From: CAVQZA01 sp963718355
GTDB lineage: Bacteria; Actinomycetota; Thermoleophilia; Gaiellales; Gaiellaceae
NCBI GenBank assembly: GCA_963718355.1
Contig: CAVQZA010000005.1
Span: 1-64,000, forward strand
Direction of reading: 5' to 3'
DNA: 64,000 bases
Positions 16,148 to 23,731 of this stretch are shown in pieces (position 1 is the first letter of the stretch; each line of letters opens with the position of its first letter). A model generated the notes under the pieces. The model saw nothing but the letters and a program-made list of their open reading frames with translations. It searched no databases and was not told the DNA's origin. Both the position numbers and the translations under genes were made by a program.

Positions 16148-16978
16148 CTAACCGCCGTCTACGCACGGGTCCTGCAAGATGAGATACACGCTCGCAGCGG
16201 CCCCGAGCATCAAGCTCCGAAACGTGCGGCTCGCCGGCAGTCGTAGTTCGAGTACGTGCTCGGGAGGTTGGCCGGCCGCGAAGATCCTGATCGACGGCAA
16301 CCTGCGCGAAGTGGCTGGCGCGTTGCCTACCGGAACGGAAGCGCGCTCGATCACATGCGAAAGGCCGGAGATGAAGCCGACATCCACATCAAAGGCATCC
16401 AACAGTGCGTAGTCCACCGTGTGTCCGCGATTTCGGCTGACGATTGTCCCGATCCGCGTGCCTGAGGCGTCGAGCATCGCGAACGAGCGCCGGCCGTCGC
16501 GCGTAATTGTTCCGACACGAGTTCCGGTCCCGTCGAAGATCTCCAGGGGCTGCCTCCGAACCCCGGACCGCCGCACGATCTCGAGCTGCTTCACCTGGTT
16601 CTCGTCACGGATCTCGACGCGCACCGTCTCAAAACGCGACGCGGCTCCAACCCACGGCATTAGGCCCGGTAGGGGCTGTAGAAGAGACGATCCGATCTCA
16701 GCACCGCCGGCGTCCTCCAGACGATGGTCGAGACGATGCTCCAAATGAAGCTCCATGCCGATGAAGAGAATCCGATTTCGCTCGAGTAGATCGGTAGCGC
16801 TCTCCCGCGGTGCATCACCCCAGAGCAACTGTCTGACCTCAGACAGCGCCCTCGATTGCGCCTCCTCCGTGAGCTCGGTCTTCTTAAGAACGAGCCAGGC
16901 AACGACAGCGAGCACGCCGGTCACTAGGAATGTTGACGCTGCAGGCAATAGAAGGGTCACGCACCGATCGTCGAGCAA
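16148..16978 (-). CDS. Membrane-anchored tubby/scramblase-like protein
   Basis: Up to 276 residues from a TTG at 16978; a GTG at 16960 is an equally likely start. The N-terminal membrane segment is TFLVTGVLAVVAWLVL. From about residue 110, short beta hairpins with a repeating pattern (LEIFDGTGTRVGTITRDG; AMLDASGTRIGTIVSRN; LLDAFDVDVGFISGLS) resemble the LURP/phospholipid-scramblase (tubby C2-like) barrel. The C-terminus has a short hydrophobic stretch (SLMLGAAASVYLILQ). It is probably peripheral to the inner membrane; function unknown. Confidence 0.65.
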   Translation of the reverse strand: MLDDRCVTLLLPAASTFLVTGVLAVVAWLVLKKTELTEEAQSRALSEVRQLLWGDAPRESATDLLERNRILFIGMELHLEHRLDHRLEDAGGAEIGSSLLQPLPGLMPWVGAASRFETVRVEIRDENQVKQLEIVRRSGVRRQPLEIFDGTGTRVGTITRDGRRSFAMLDASGTRIGTIVSRNRGHTVDYALLDAFDVDVGFISGLSHVIERASVPVGNAPATSRRLPSIRIFAAGQPPEHVLELRLPASRTFRSLMLGAAASVYLILQDPCVDGG

Positions 16979-17050
16979 CGCCGCGTGATCGACAATCCCT
17001 CAGACGAGGCCGCGATTGAGGCGTTCGCACGCGCTCGTGGTGATGAGGAA

Positions 17051-17109
17051 GAGCCAGTCGACTGAAGTCATTTCAATCGACCGGCTCTGAGAACGGCTCT
17101 TCTGAGCCG
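17051..17109. terminator. Two consecutive strong hairpins
   Basis: Hairpin one (17051-17087) pairs GAGCC, GTCGA and TGAA with TTCA, TCGAC and GGCTC around a five-base loop, with two mismatches. Hairpin two (17094-17109) is CGGCTC-TTCT-GAGCCG, perfect. The GGCTC arms are interchangeable, so alternative foldings are possible. Confidence 0.5.
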
Positions 17110-17111
17110 AA

Positions 17112-17141
17112 GATGGATGCGCGAATCGAACCCGCGTCCGC
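17112..17141 (-). other. Fragment resembling the 3' end of tmRNA (ssrA)
   Basis: On the minus strand CGGACGCGGGTTCGATTCG followed by CGCATCC matches the conserved T-arm and acceptor region at the 3' end of bacterial tmRNA, with one stem mismatch. No 5' half is present, so this is a fragment. tmRNA and tRNA 3' ends are favoured integration sites, and repeat R6 begins 40 bases away. Confidence 0.45.
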
Positions 17142-17181
17142 GTGCAATCGCCGAGGGCAAGCCGAGTGCGCGAGTACCTCG

Positions 17182-17269
17182 TTTACTTGACACACGTTGA
17201 CACAGCCCCGAAATCTGGCTTCCAGCAAAGGGTTTTGCGGAGGGACCACGTCATCGCCTCCCGGCCCGG
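17182..17269 (+). repeat. Dispersed repeat R6
   Basis: TTTACTTGACACACGTTGAC, ACAGCCCCGAAATCTGG, TTCCAGCAAAGGGTTTTGCG and GGGACCACGTCATCGCCTCC, ending GGCCCGG. Its left flank (CAATCGCCGAGGGCAAGCCG, AGTGCGC) is shared with R13. It ends 41 bases from the stop of the minus-strand flavoprotein gene. Confidence 0.85.
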
Positions 17270-17309
17270 TTGGATCGGTCTCGGCGTGTGGATTGCAGGT
17301 CGGCCACGG

Positions 17310-18959
17310 CTAGGAGGACGGTTGGAGGTAGCGATGCACGAGGGCGATCGCGATGCCGCCCTCGCCGACGGCCGCTGCCACGCGCTTCACTGATCCGGAG
17401 CGGATATCGCCGACGGCGAAGATGCCCGGGGTGCTCGTTTCGAGAGCGAACGGCTCGCGATCAGTCTTCCGTTGTCCCTCTTTCATCGCGTCGGTTCCCG
17501 TCAAGACGAAGCCGTGCTCGTCGCGCGCGATTTCTGTGGGGAGCCAGTCAGTCGCGGCTTCGGCGCCGATGAGGACGAAGAGCGCCTTGGTATCCCGCCG
17601 AGATGTCGTGCCGGCCCTTCGATCGATGACCTCGATCGCCTCGAGTTGTTCGTCTCCGTGCACCGCGACAACCTCGGACCGCGTTTCCACCTTGACGTTC
17701 GCCTTCGTCGCGATCTGCTCGATGAGGTACTGAGACATGCTCGCTGCGAGCGACTCACCACGCACGAGGAGCGTCACCGATCGTGCATGGCTCGAGAAGA
17801 AGATCGCGGCCTGGCCGGCAGAATTTCCAGCCCCGACCAGATACACATTGTTTCCCTGCGCCAGACCTGCGTCGCTGCGCGCTGCGCCGTAGTAGACACC
17901 TGAGCCGACGAATCGATCGACGGAATCGACCTCGAGACGCCGCCACTCTACGCCCATAGCGAGCACGATCGACTTCGTTCGGAGGACGTCGCCTCCATCC
18001 AGCGTGACGGTCAGCTCGGCAGGGTCGATGTCTTCGACCCGGCGGGTCACGACGATCTCGGCGCCCAGCCTCTTTGCCTGTTGCAGCGCGCGGCTCGCGA
18101 GCTCGTCCCCGGAAACGCCGAATGGGAACCCCGTGTAGTTCTCGATCCGGGTCGAGGTGCCGGCCTGACCGCCCGGGGCGAAGGACTCGATCAGCGCGGT
18201 CTTCAGGCCCTCGGAGGCGCCGTTGACTGCCGCCGTCAGCCCCGCAGGCCCGCCCCCCACGATCACTACGTCGTAGCGATCCCGCCGAGGCGCGACGGTC
18301 AGTCCGGCGACCGTGGCAAGGACGCGCATCGTTGGTGCAATCAGCCGCGTTCCGTCGCGAAGCTCCACCACCGGATATGGGGCGTCAACTGCGGCTCCAC
18401 CTGCGGTGAGTGCAACAGCGGCGGGCTCGTCGGGGTCCAGGTGATCGTTGGGAATCTGGTTGCGATTGAGGAAGCTCTCGGCGGCGTGGACTGCTGGGTC
18501 GAGGCGCGGGCCGATCACGGACATCGCGGGCTCGAGCGGCTGCGCGGTGGCACTTCTGAGCATCTCGAGCCGCTCCAACGCGGCGGCGCCGACCGTTGCG
18601 GAGACCTGGGGGGCCATAGCGGCGAGCGTGTGGAACACCTTGACGGTCACCTTCAGCACGCGCGATGCCTCGACGGCCCGCATGCTGGCGGGCAGCGGCG
18701 AGCCGAGCGTCATCGGGATCTCGCCTCCGAGCTCCCCTGGGAGCCGGACGCCGATCACCTGCTCGGCGCCGTTCACGATCTTCGTCAACTCGGTCTTGCC
18801 CTCGACCACGACCGCCAGGAACCGGCTTTCGCCCTCGTGGGCCACGTACTCGCCCGGGACGAGGTGTATGTCCTCGACCTCGCGGGCAAGGTACTCCAGC
18901 TCATTCTGCGCGAGCGCCGAGAAGAGCGGAATCGTGGCCAACTCATCGACAGTGATCAC
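17310..18959 (-). CDS. cNMP-binding-domain flavoprotein of the thioredoxin reductase type
   Basis: A 549-residue protein. Residues 1-130 form a cyclic-nucleotide-binding-like barrel (FSALAQNELEYLAREVEDIH; LPGELGGEIPMTLG). Residues 225-545 form a two-dinucleotide-binding reductase: FAD motif DVVIVGGGPAGLTAAV, PGGQAGTSTRIENYTGFP, NAD(P)H motif VYLVGAGNSAGQAA and C-terminal FAD site STPGIFAVGDIRSGSVKRVA. At the position of the thioredoxin-reductase CxxC the sequence is YYGAARSDAG, without cysteines, so it cannot reduce thioredoxin by the usual route. It is cytoplasmic. The first codon region overlaps the efflux-pump stop by four bases, so the two are translated together under TetR control. Confidence 0.88.
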   Translation of the reverse strand: MITVDELATIPLFSALAQNELEYLAREVEDIHLVPGEYVAHEGESRFLAVVVEGKTELTKIVNGAEQVIGVRLPGELGGEIPMTLGSPLPASMRAVEASRVLKVTVKVFHTLAAMAPQVSATVGAAALERLEMLRSATAQPLEPAMSVIGPRLDPAVHAAESFLNRNQIPNDHLDPDEPAAVALTAGGAAVDAPYPVVELRDGTRLIAPTMRVLATVAGLTVAPRRDRYDVVIVGGGPAGLTAAVNGASEGLKTALIESFAPGGQAGTSTRIENYTGFPFGVSGDELASRALQQAKRLGAEIVVTRRVEDIDPAELTVTLDGGDVLRTKSIVLAMGVEWRRLEVDSVDRFVGSGVYYGAARSDAGLAQGNNVYLVGAGNSAGQAAIFFSSHARSVTLLVRGESLAASMSQYLIEQIATKANVKVETRSEVVAVHGDEQLEAIEVIDRRAGTTSRRDTKALFVLIGAEAATDWLPTEIARDEHGFVLTGTDAMKEGQRKTDREPFALETSTPGIFAVGDIRSGSVKRVAAAVGEGGIAIALVHRYLQPSS

Positions 18960-20452
18960 GATTCCCTCACAACCTTTCCCGCCAAGCGTCCCCGTGCGAG
19001 CGAGGCCCTGGCCCTGCCCGTGCCAGCAGGTGCCGGGTCACGGCGGAGGAGCAGGAAGGTGACCGGGACGGCGGCGAGCGCGATTCCGCCACAGACCCAG
19101 AGCGCCCACTGGAAGCCGCCTGTGAGGGCTGCCGGACCGGTTTCCCCTGCGAGGGTGAGGGTCTTGAAGTGCGTGGCCGCGACGGTGGACGCGACCGCGA
19201 CGCCGATTGCGCCGCCGATCTGCTGCGAGGTGTTGAGGAGGCCGGAGGCGAGGCCCGCCTCTCCCTGCTTGACCCCGGCGAGACCGGCGATCGAGATCGG
19301 AATGAAGGCGAACGCTGTGCCAGCGCCTGTGACGAAGAACGGTCCCGCGAGATCGCTCCAGAAGCCCCCGTGTACCGGCGCCTGGGTTGCCCAGAGGATG
19401 CCGCCGCCGATCAGGGCCATGCCGACGGCCATGACGAGCTTGGCCGACACGCGGGTGACGAGTGCCTGGGAGAGCCCGGCAAACGCGACCGAGGTGAGAG
19501 AAGTGGTGAGCCAGGCGAGGCCGGTCTGGAGCGCCGAGTATCCGAGCACCTGCTGCATGTAGAGGGTGCCGACGAAGATGAAGGCGAAGAAGCTGCCGCC
19601 GAGCAGCAGCCCGACCATGTTGGCGCCGGCGACGGTCCTCACCCGGAAGATGCGCAGCGGCAGGAGCGGGGCCTCTACCCGAGTCTCGACGAGAAGGAAG
19701 GCCAGTAACAGGCCGACCCCGGCAGTGAGTAGCGAGATAGTCCGTCCCCCGGACCAGCCGTCCTGGGGAGCCTTCGAGAGCGCGTAGACGAGGAGGAGGA
19801 GTCCACTGGTGACGGTGATCGCTCCGAGCGGGTCGTAGCGTCTGCGTATGGTCTCGAGGCGGCTTTCCGGGACGATCCTCGGAGCGAGGAAGAGGGCTGC
19901 CGCGCCGACGGGGACGTTGAGGAGGAAGATGTACTGCCAGCCGAGATAGCGGGTGAGCAGGCCGCCGGCGATCAGTCCGAACGTGGCGCCCGCCGCGCCG
20001 ATGCCGCCCCAGATGCCGAGGGCCTTGTTGCGGTCGGGGCCTTCGGCGAACATGTTCATCACGATCGAGAGGGCGGCTGGGAGCACGATCGCCGCTCCGA
20101 GGCCCTGGATCCCGCGCATCGCGATCAGGAGCGTGTCCGTAGTCGCGAGCGCGCATGCGAGCGAGGCCGCGGTGAAGAGCGCGAGGCCGAGCATGAGGAT
20201 GCGCCTGCGGCCGAGCAGGTCGGCGGCTCGTCCGCCGAGGAGCAGGAACCCGCCGAAGGTCAGTGCGTAGGCGGTGACCATCCACTGAAGGTTCGTCTCG
20301 CTGAAGTGGAGGCTGCGGCCGATCGTCGGCAGTGCGACGTTGACGATCGTGAGATCGACGATCGTCATGAAGTACGACACGGCAAGCACGGCAAACGCGC
20401 GCCACCGATGGACGAGTGGATCGGTCATCACGGTCTGAATAGATGTGGTCAC
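18956..20452 (-). CDS. DHA2-family (EmrB/QacA-type) drug efflux transporter
   Basis: A 498-residue protein from a GTG at 20452 with AGGAGG upstream. Fourteen transmembrane helices are expected. Family motifs include AVSYFMTIVDLTIVNVALPT (helix 1), TAYALTFGGFLLLGGRAADL with LLGRRRILM (motif A), RGIQGLGAAIVLPAALSIVM, and GLIAGGLLTRYLGWQYIFLL with NVPVG (motif C region). It is proton-driven export of hydrophobic toxicants across the inner membrane by family knowledge. It is co-transcribed with the flavoprotein, suggesting paired detoxification by oxidation or reduction and export. It is divergent from its TetR repressor. Confidence 0.93.
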   Translation of the reverse strand: MTTSIQTVMTDPLVHRWRAFAVLAVSYFMTIVDLTIVNVALPTIGRSLHFSETNLQWMVTAYALTFGGFLLLGGRAADLLGRRRILMLGLALFTAASLACALATTDTLLIAMRGIQGLGAAIVLPAALSIVMNMFAEGPDRNKALGIWGGIGAAGATFGLIAGGLLTRYLGWQYIFLLNVPVGAAALFLAPRIVPESRLETIRRRYDPLGAITVTSGLLLLVYALSKAPQDGWSGGRTISLLTAGVGLLLAFLLVETRVEAPLLPLRIFRVRTVAGANMVGLLLGGSFFAFIFVGTLYMQQVLGYSALQTGLAWLTTSLTSVAFAGLSQALVTRVSAKLVMAVGMALIGGGILWATQAPVHGGFWSDLAGPFFVTGAGTAFAFIPISIAGLAGVKQGEAGLASGLLNTSQQIGGAIGVAVASTVAATHFKTLTLAGETGPAALTGGFQWALWVCGGIALAAVPVTFLLLRRDPAPAGTGRARASLARGRLAGKVVRES

Positions 20453-20477
20453 GTTGGGTCCTCCTGTTCCATGAATA

Positions 20478-20520
20478 GCACGACCGTTCGTACGTTGGTG
20501 AATAGTACGACCGATCGTGC
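20478..20520. promoter_or_regulatory. Paired TetR operators in the divergent promoter
   Basis: GCACGACCGTTCGTAC (20478-20493) and GTACGACCGATCGTGC (20505-20520) each contain ACGA-N4-TCGT. They sit 27 bases apart centre to centre, between the efflux and TetR genes. Both follow a GAATAG box, giving a direct repeat as well. This fits cooperative binding of two TetR dimers repressing both directions. Confidence 0.7.
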
Positions 20521-20533
20521 TAGATTGTCAAGT

Positions 20534-21157
20534 ATGACCGACGCAGATCCCAAATCACGCCGTCAGGCCGGCGGCCGTGCTCACCGCGCGATCCTCGAGA
20601 CCGCGGCGCAGCTTGCCTCCGTCGAGGGCCTCGAGGGCCTTTCGATCGGGCGGCTGGCCGAGGCCGTCGGAATGAGCAAGAGCGGCCTCTACGCCCACTT
20701 TCGGTCGAAGCTCGAGCTCCAGCTCGCCACGGTCGAGACAGCAAGCGAGGTCTTCGAACACGAAGTCATCGAACCGGCACGAGCCGCTCCGCCGGGCACA
20801 GCTCGCGTCCTAGCGCTCTGCGACGCGTTCCTCTCTCACGTCGAGCGCGGTGTCTTCCCTGGCGGCTGCTTCTTCGTTGCGGCCACGGCCGAGATGAACG
20901 TCCGACCCGGACCCGTGCGCGACCGCATCGCCGAGTTCGTGACCGGATGGATGCAGGCAATCGGCGTCGCCATCCACGAGGCCCAGACCCTCGGCGAGAT
21001 CCGACCGGACATCGACACCGCCCAACTCGCGTTCGAGACCAACGCTCTTCTCGTAGCGGCAAATCTCGCCTTCCCGCTCTTCGGCGACCCCGGAATCCTT
21101 GAACGGGCACGAATCGGAGTGCGCGAGCGCCTACGCGCGGCGGCCCCGGACGAGTAG
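20534..21157 (+). CDS. TetR-family repressor
   Basis: A 207-residue protein with start ATG at 20534. The N-terminal HTH has HRAILETAAQLASVEGLEGL, SIGRLAEAVGMSKSGLYAHF and RSKLELQLATV. The helical ligand-binding domain with FPGGCFFVAATAEMNVRPGP and a C-terminal TetR_C_6-type helix pair complete it. The start codon lies 14 bases after the second operator. It most likely represses the divergent efflux pump and flavoprotein operon and its own gene; the inducer is probably a substrate of the pump. Confidence 0.92.
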   Translation: MTDADPKSRRQAGGRAHRAILETAAQLASVEGLEGLSIGRLAEAVGMSKSGLYAHFRSKLELQLATVETASEVFEHEVIEPARAAPPGTARVLALCDAFLSHVERGVFPGGCFFVAATAEMNVRPGPVRDRIAEFVTGWMQAIGVAIHEAQTLGEIRPDIDTAQLAFETNALLVAANLAFPLFGDPGILERARIGVRERLRAAAPDE

Positions 21158-21252
21158 TCGCCTCACGGACGCCGCCGCGATCGCCGAGGGATACGGCTAT
21201 CTCTGAGCGAGAATCCCGTTGCAGTGCTCCGGAACGCGACAACGCGCCTCCG

Positions 21253-21336
21253 TTTCTTGACACACGGTTGCCACACATCGGCAATCTGGCTCCAGTAAGG
21301 GGATTGCGGAGGGACCACATCAGGGGGCCGGCCGCG
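21253..21336 (+). repeat. Dispersed repeat R7
   Basis: TTTCTTGACACACGGTTGCC, ACACATCGGCAATCTGG, CTCCAGTAAGGGGATTGCGG and GGGACCACATCAGGGGGCCG. It is more diverged in the second hairpin. It lies between TetR and a histidine kinase, both on the plus strand. Confidence 0.85.
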
Positions 21337-21380
21337 TGGAGATATGAAACATCGAGGGTCGGCTTGACGGGTCGCGGTCG

Positions 21381-22073
21381 ATGACGGACAACTGCCAGAT
21401 CGTGGCCGGCGCAGACGCCTTGCTTGTCGAGTTGCGCGCCGCACGCGTGCGTCAGCTCGCGGCTGCGGACGCCGAGCGCCGCCGGATTGAGCGCGCGCTC
21501 CACGACGGCGTCCAGCAGGACCTGATCGCCATCGCCGTCCGCCTCCAACTGGCGCGGCAGCGCGCCGATTCGGACATCCCCGGCGCTCTCACGCTGCTCG
21601 ATGAGATCCGCCAGGACGTTCGGACAGCGCTCGAGCGGGTTCAAGCGCTCGCCGATGCGATCTACCCGTCGCTGCTCGAGGCGCAGGGGCTCCCCGATGC
21701 GCTGCGCGGAGCGGCGTCCACGCTGGGCGTCCCGACCCGCCTCGAGGCCGCCGCGCTCGGGCGCCTTCCCGACGAGATCGAAGCGGCCGCCTACTTCTGT
21801 TGCCTTGCCGCGCTCGAAAACGTCGCCGCTCACGCCGGTGTGGGCGCGAGCGCGACGATTCGCCTCCGCGAGGACGCCGACGCTCTCCGGGTCGAGGTCG
21901 CCGACGACGGCGGCGGCTTCGATCCCCTGGCACACCCCCCTCGGAGCGGCCTCACGTCCGCCCACGACCGCGTGGAGGCTCTCGGCGGTGCCCTTGCGAT
22001 CACGTCCGAGCCCGGGCGCGGGACGTGCGTCAGTGCAACCGTGCCGCTCTACGGCCCGCCCTCGGAGAGATAG
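21381..22073 (+). CDS. Soluble histidine kinase (HisKA_3/NarX type)
   Basis: A 230-residue protein. The phosphoacceptor is His41 in ERALHDGVQQDLIAIAVRLQ. The ATP-binding domain has ALENVAAHAGVGASATIRLR (N box), VEVADDGGGFDP (G1 box) and LGGALAITSEPGRGTCVSAT (G2). There is no membrane segment or sensor domain, so the signal must arrive through a partner. Its 3' end overlaps the convergent NarL-type regulator gene by 25 bases; that regulator is its most likely target. Confidence 0.9.
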   Translation: MTDNCQIVAGADALLVELRAARVRQLAAADAERRRIERALHDGVQQDLIAIAVRLQLARQRADSDIPGALTLLDEIRQDVRTALERVQALADAIYPSLLEAQGLPDALRGAASTLGVPTRLEAAALGRLPDEIEAAAYFCCLAALENVAAHAGVGASATIRLREDADALRVEVADDGGGFDPLAHPPRSGLTSAHDRVEALGGALAITSEPGRGTCVSATVPLYGPPSER

Positions 22074-22717
22074 AGGATGACGGCCATCACGCGCTTGTGA
22101 ACCGAGGGCTCCCACGAGATTCCGAGCTTGAGGAAGATCGAGTGAATCACGTTCTCGACCGACCGCTCCTGCAGGAACAGCGCGTGCGCTATCGCGGCGT
22201 TGTTCTTGCCCTCGGCCATCTCGCGCAGGACGTCGTTCTCGCGCGGCGTGAGCTCGTGCAGCGGCGACTCTTTCGCCGTCGCCTTGCCCGCCACAAGCCC
22301 CTCGACGACCTTCGTGTCGATCACGGAGCCGCCCGCCGCGACCTCCCGGATCGCCCTGACGAGCTCGTCCAGGTCGTCGAGCCGCTCCTTCAGCAGGTAC
22401 GCGCGCCCAGCGGTCCCTCCCTCGAGCAGGGCGAGCGCGTAGGCCGGCTCGGCGAACTGGCTGAGAACGACGACGCCGATCTCGGGGTGCGTCTCGCGAA
22501 GGTGCTCGGCGGCCTGGATGCCCTCGTCGAGTCCGGTCGGCGGCATGCGGATGTCGGTGACGACCACGTCCGGCCGCTCGGCCTGGACGGCCGCGAGCAG
22601 CGAGTCGAGGTCGCCGCAGGCCGCGACCACCTCGACGTCCGGGTCCGTCTCGAGCAGCTGCCGCACTCCCTCGCGCACGAGGTAGTGGTCGTCGGCGAGC
22701 ACGACGCGGAGCGGCAT
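22049..22717 (-). CDS. NarL-family response regulator
   Basis: A 222-residue protein. The receiver has ADDH at 8-11, Asp55 in VVVTDIRMPP, and VVLSQFAEPAYALALL. The HTH at about 152-210 has HELTPRENDVLREMAEGKNN and SVENVIHSIFLKLGISWEPS. It is convergent and overlapping with the NarX-type kinase gene, an arrangement that can produce antisense overlap. It probably controls transcription on phosphorylation by that kinase. Confidence 0.9.
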   Translation of the reverse strand: MPLRVVLADDHYLVREGVRQLLETDPDVEVVAACGDLDSLLAAVQAERPDVVVTDIRMPPTGLDEGIQAAEHLRETHPEIGVVVLSQFAEPAYALALLEGGTAGRAYLLKERLDDLDELVRAIREVAAGGSVIDTKVVEGLVAGKATAKESPLHELTPRENDVLREMAEGKNNAAIAHALFLQERSVENVIHSIFLKLGISWEPSVHKRVMAVILYLSEGGP

Positions 22718-22743
22718 CCGCCAAGCTTAGGGCGACTCGGTCG

Positions 22744-23118
22744 ATGACGCCGCTCGTCGTACTGGTCGTCGACGACGACTCCAGGAACCGCAGGCTCACG
22801 CGTGACGTTCTCGGCGCGGCAGGGCTCGACACGCTCGAGGCCGGGAGCGGCGAGGAGGCGATCGCGCTTGCCGAACAGGAGCTCCCCGATCTCGTCCTAA
22901 TGGACATTCGCCTCCCGGACATCGACGGCGGCGAAGCCCTGCGGCGCCTGAAGGCCGAGCCCACGACCGCGCACATTCCCGTCGTCGCCCTGACCGCGCT
23001 CGCCGGCGCGCGCGAGGCGCTCCTCGAGGCCGGCTTCGCCGACTACGTCGAGAAACCGATCGACGTGAAGGCGTTGCCCGGCCTCATCCGCCGACTCGCG
23101 TCCGAAACGGGATGCTAG
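22744..23118 (+). CDS. Single-domain response regulator (DivK/CheY-like)
   Basis: A 124-residue protein: VLVVDDDSRNRRLTRDVLGA, Asp54 in LVLMDIRLPDIDGGEAL, VVALTALAGAREALLEAGFA and DYVEKPIDVKALPGLIRRL. It has no output domain, so it acts by protein contact. It resembles the second receiver at 25279 (about 45-50 percent identical). It starts 26 bases from the divergent NarL gene. Confidence 0.9.
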   Translation: MTPLVVLVVDDDSRNRRLTRDVLGAAGLDTLEAGSGEEAIALAEQELPDLVLMDIRLPDIDGGEALRRLKAEPTTAHIPVVALTALAGAREALLEAGFADYVEKPIDVKALPGLIRRLASETGC

Positions 23119-23158
23119 CCCCCTAGACGCCCCGATCGCCTCCTGTCACGATCGTCTC

Positions 23159-23683
23159 ATGTTTTCGAGGCTGAGAGTCACCGGCCTGGTGGTCGGGGGA
23201 TGCGCCCTCACGGGGATCCTGGTGGCGTTGATGACGGGGTGCGGCGGCACGAGCAACGCCGCAGCCGCCGACGCGACGATGCAGCACGAGGCGAACCTCT
23301 ACGAGATCACGCAGATCGAGACGAAGTTCCACGAGGCCCTCGCGAAGCACGACCTCAACCTGATGATGTCGCTCTTCGCGCCGGGCGCGGTCTTCAACGT
23401 CGACGAGAAGGCGCTCACCGGGAAGCCGCAGATCAGGCACTGGTTTGCCACCGACAACAAGGCGTTCAAGCCGCAGAACCACTGGTTGGCCGATACGCCC
23501 ACGTACAAGATCAGGGCGACGGTGAACGGCGACAAGGGGACGCTCTACTTCGAGTGCCATTACATCGACCCGAAGACGCAGAAGCTCGTCGCCTACGTCG
23601 GCGTCGATCACGACGTGCAGAAGATCAACGGCAAGTGGCTGATCGTCGACTCGGTCGCCTCGAAGCCCAAGCTGAGCCCATAG
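23159..23683 (+). CDS. Lipoprotein with NTF2/SnoaL-like domain
   Basis: A 174-residue protein. A lipoprotein signal peptide ends in a lipobox (VALMTGCGG, Cys28). The mature domain, about 50-170, follows the SnoaL/DUF4440 cone: QIETKFHEALAKHDLNLMMS, LFAPGAVFNVDEKALTGKPQ, IRHWFATDNKAF and a final VDHDVQKINGKWLIVDSVAS. It is probably anchored outside the membrane and may supply a signal to the membrane kinase encoded next. The reaction is unknown. Confidence 0.82.
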   Translation: MFSRLRVTGLVVGGCALTGILVALMTGCGGTSNAAAADATMQHEANLYEITQIETKFHEALAKHDLNLMMSLFAPGAVFNVDEKALTGKPQIRHWFATDNKAFKPQNHWLADTPTYKIRATVNGDKGTLYFECHYIDPKTQKLVAYVGVDHDVQKINGKWLIVDSVASKPKLSP

Positions 23684-23731
23684 CCGACGGAACGGAGGCG
23701 GACGGCGCTCACGGGCATCCAAAACGGGCTC

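Noticed and set aside
17112..17141. Intact tRNA or tmRNA gene
   Set aside because: Only the T-arm and acceptor side can be read; the 5' half is absent and one stem base is mismatched.
22049..22073. Convergent 25-base overlap as an annotation error
   Set aside because: Both proteins end with good family-typical C-termini, so the tail-to-tail overlap is real.
20766..22976. A 736-codon minus-strand frame
   Set aside because: It runs antisense to TetR, the histidine kinase and the NarL gene, crosses R7, and has Arg-rich shadow composition; the NarL protein in another frame is the real gene.
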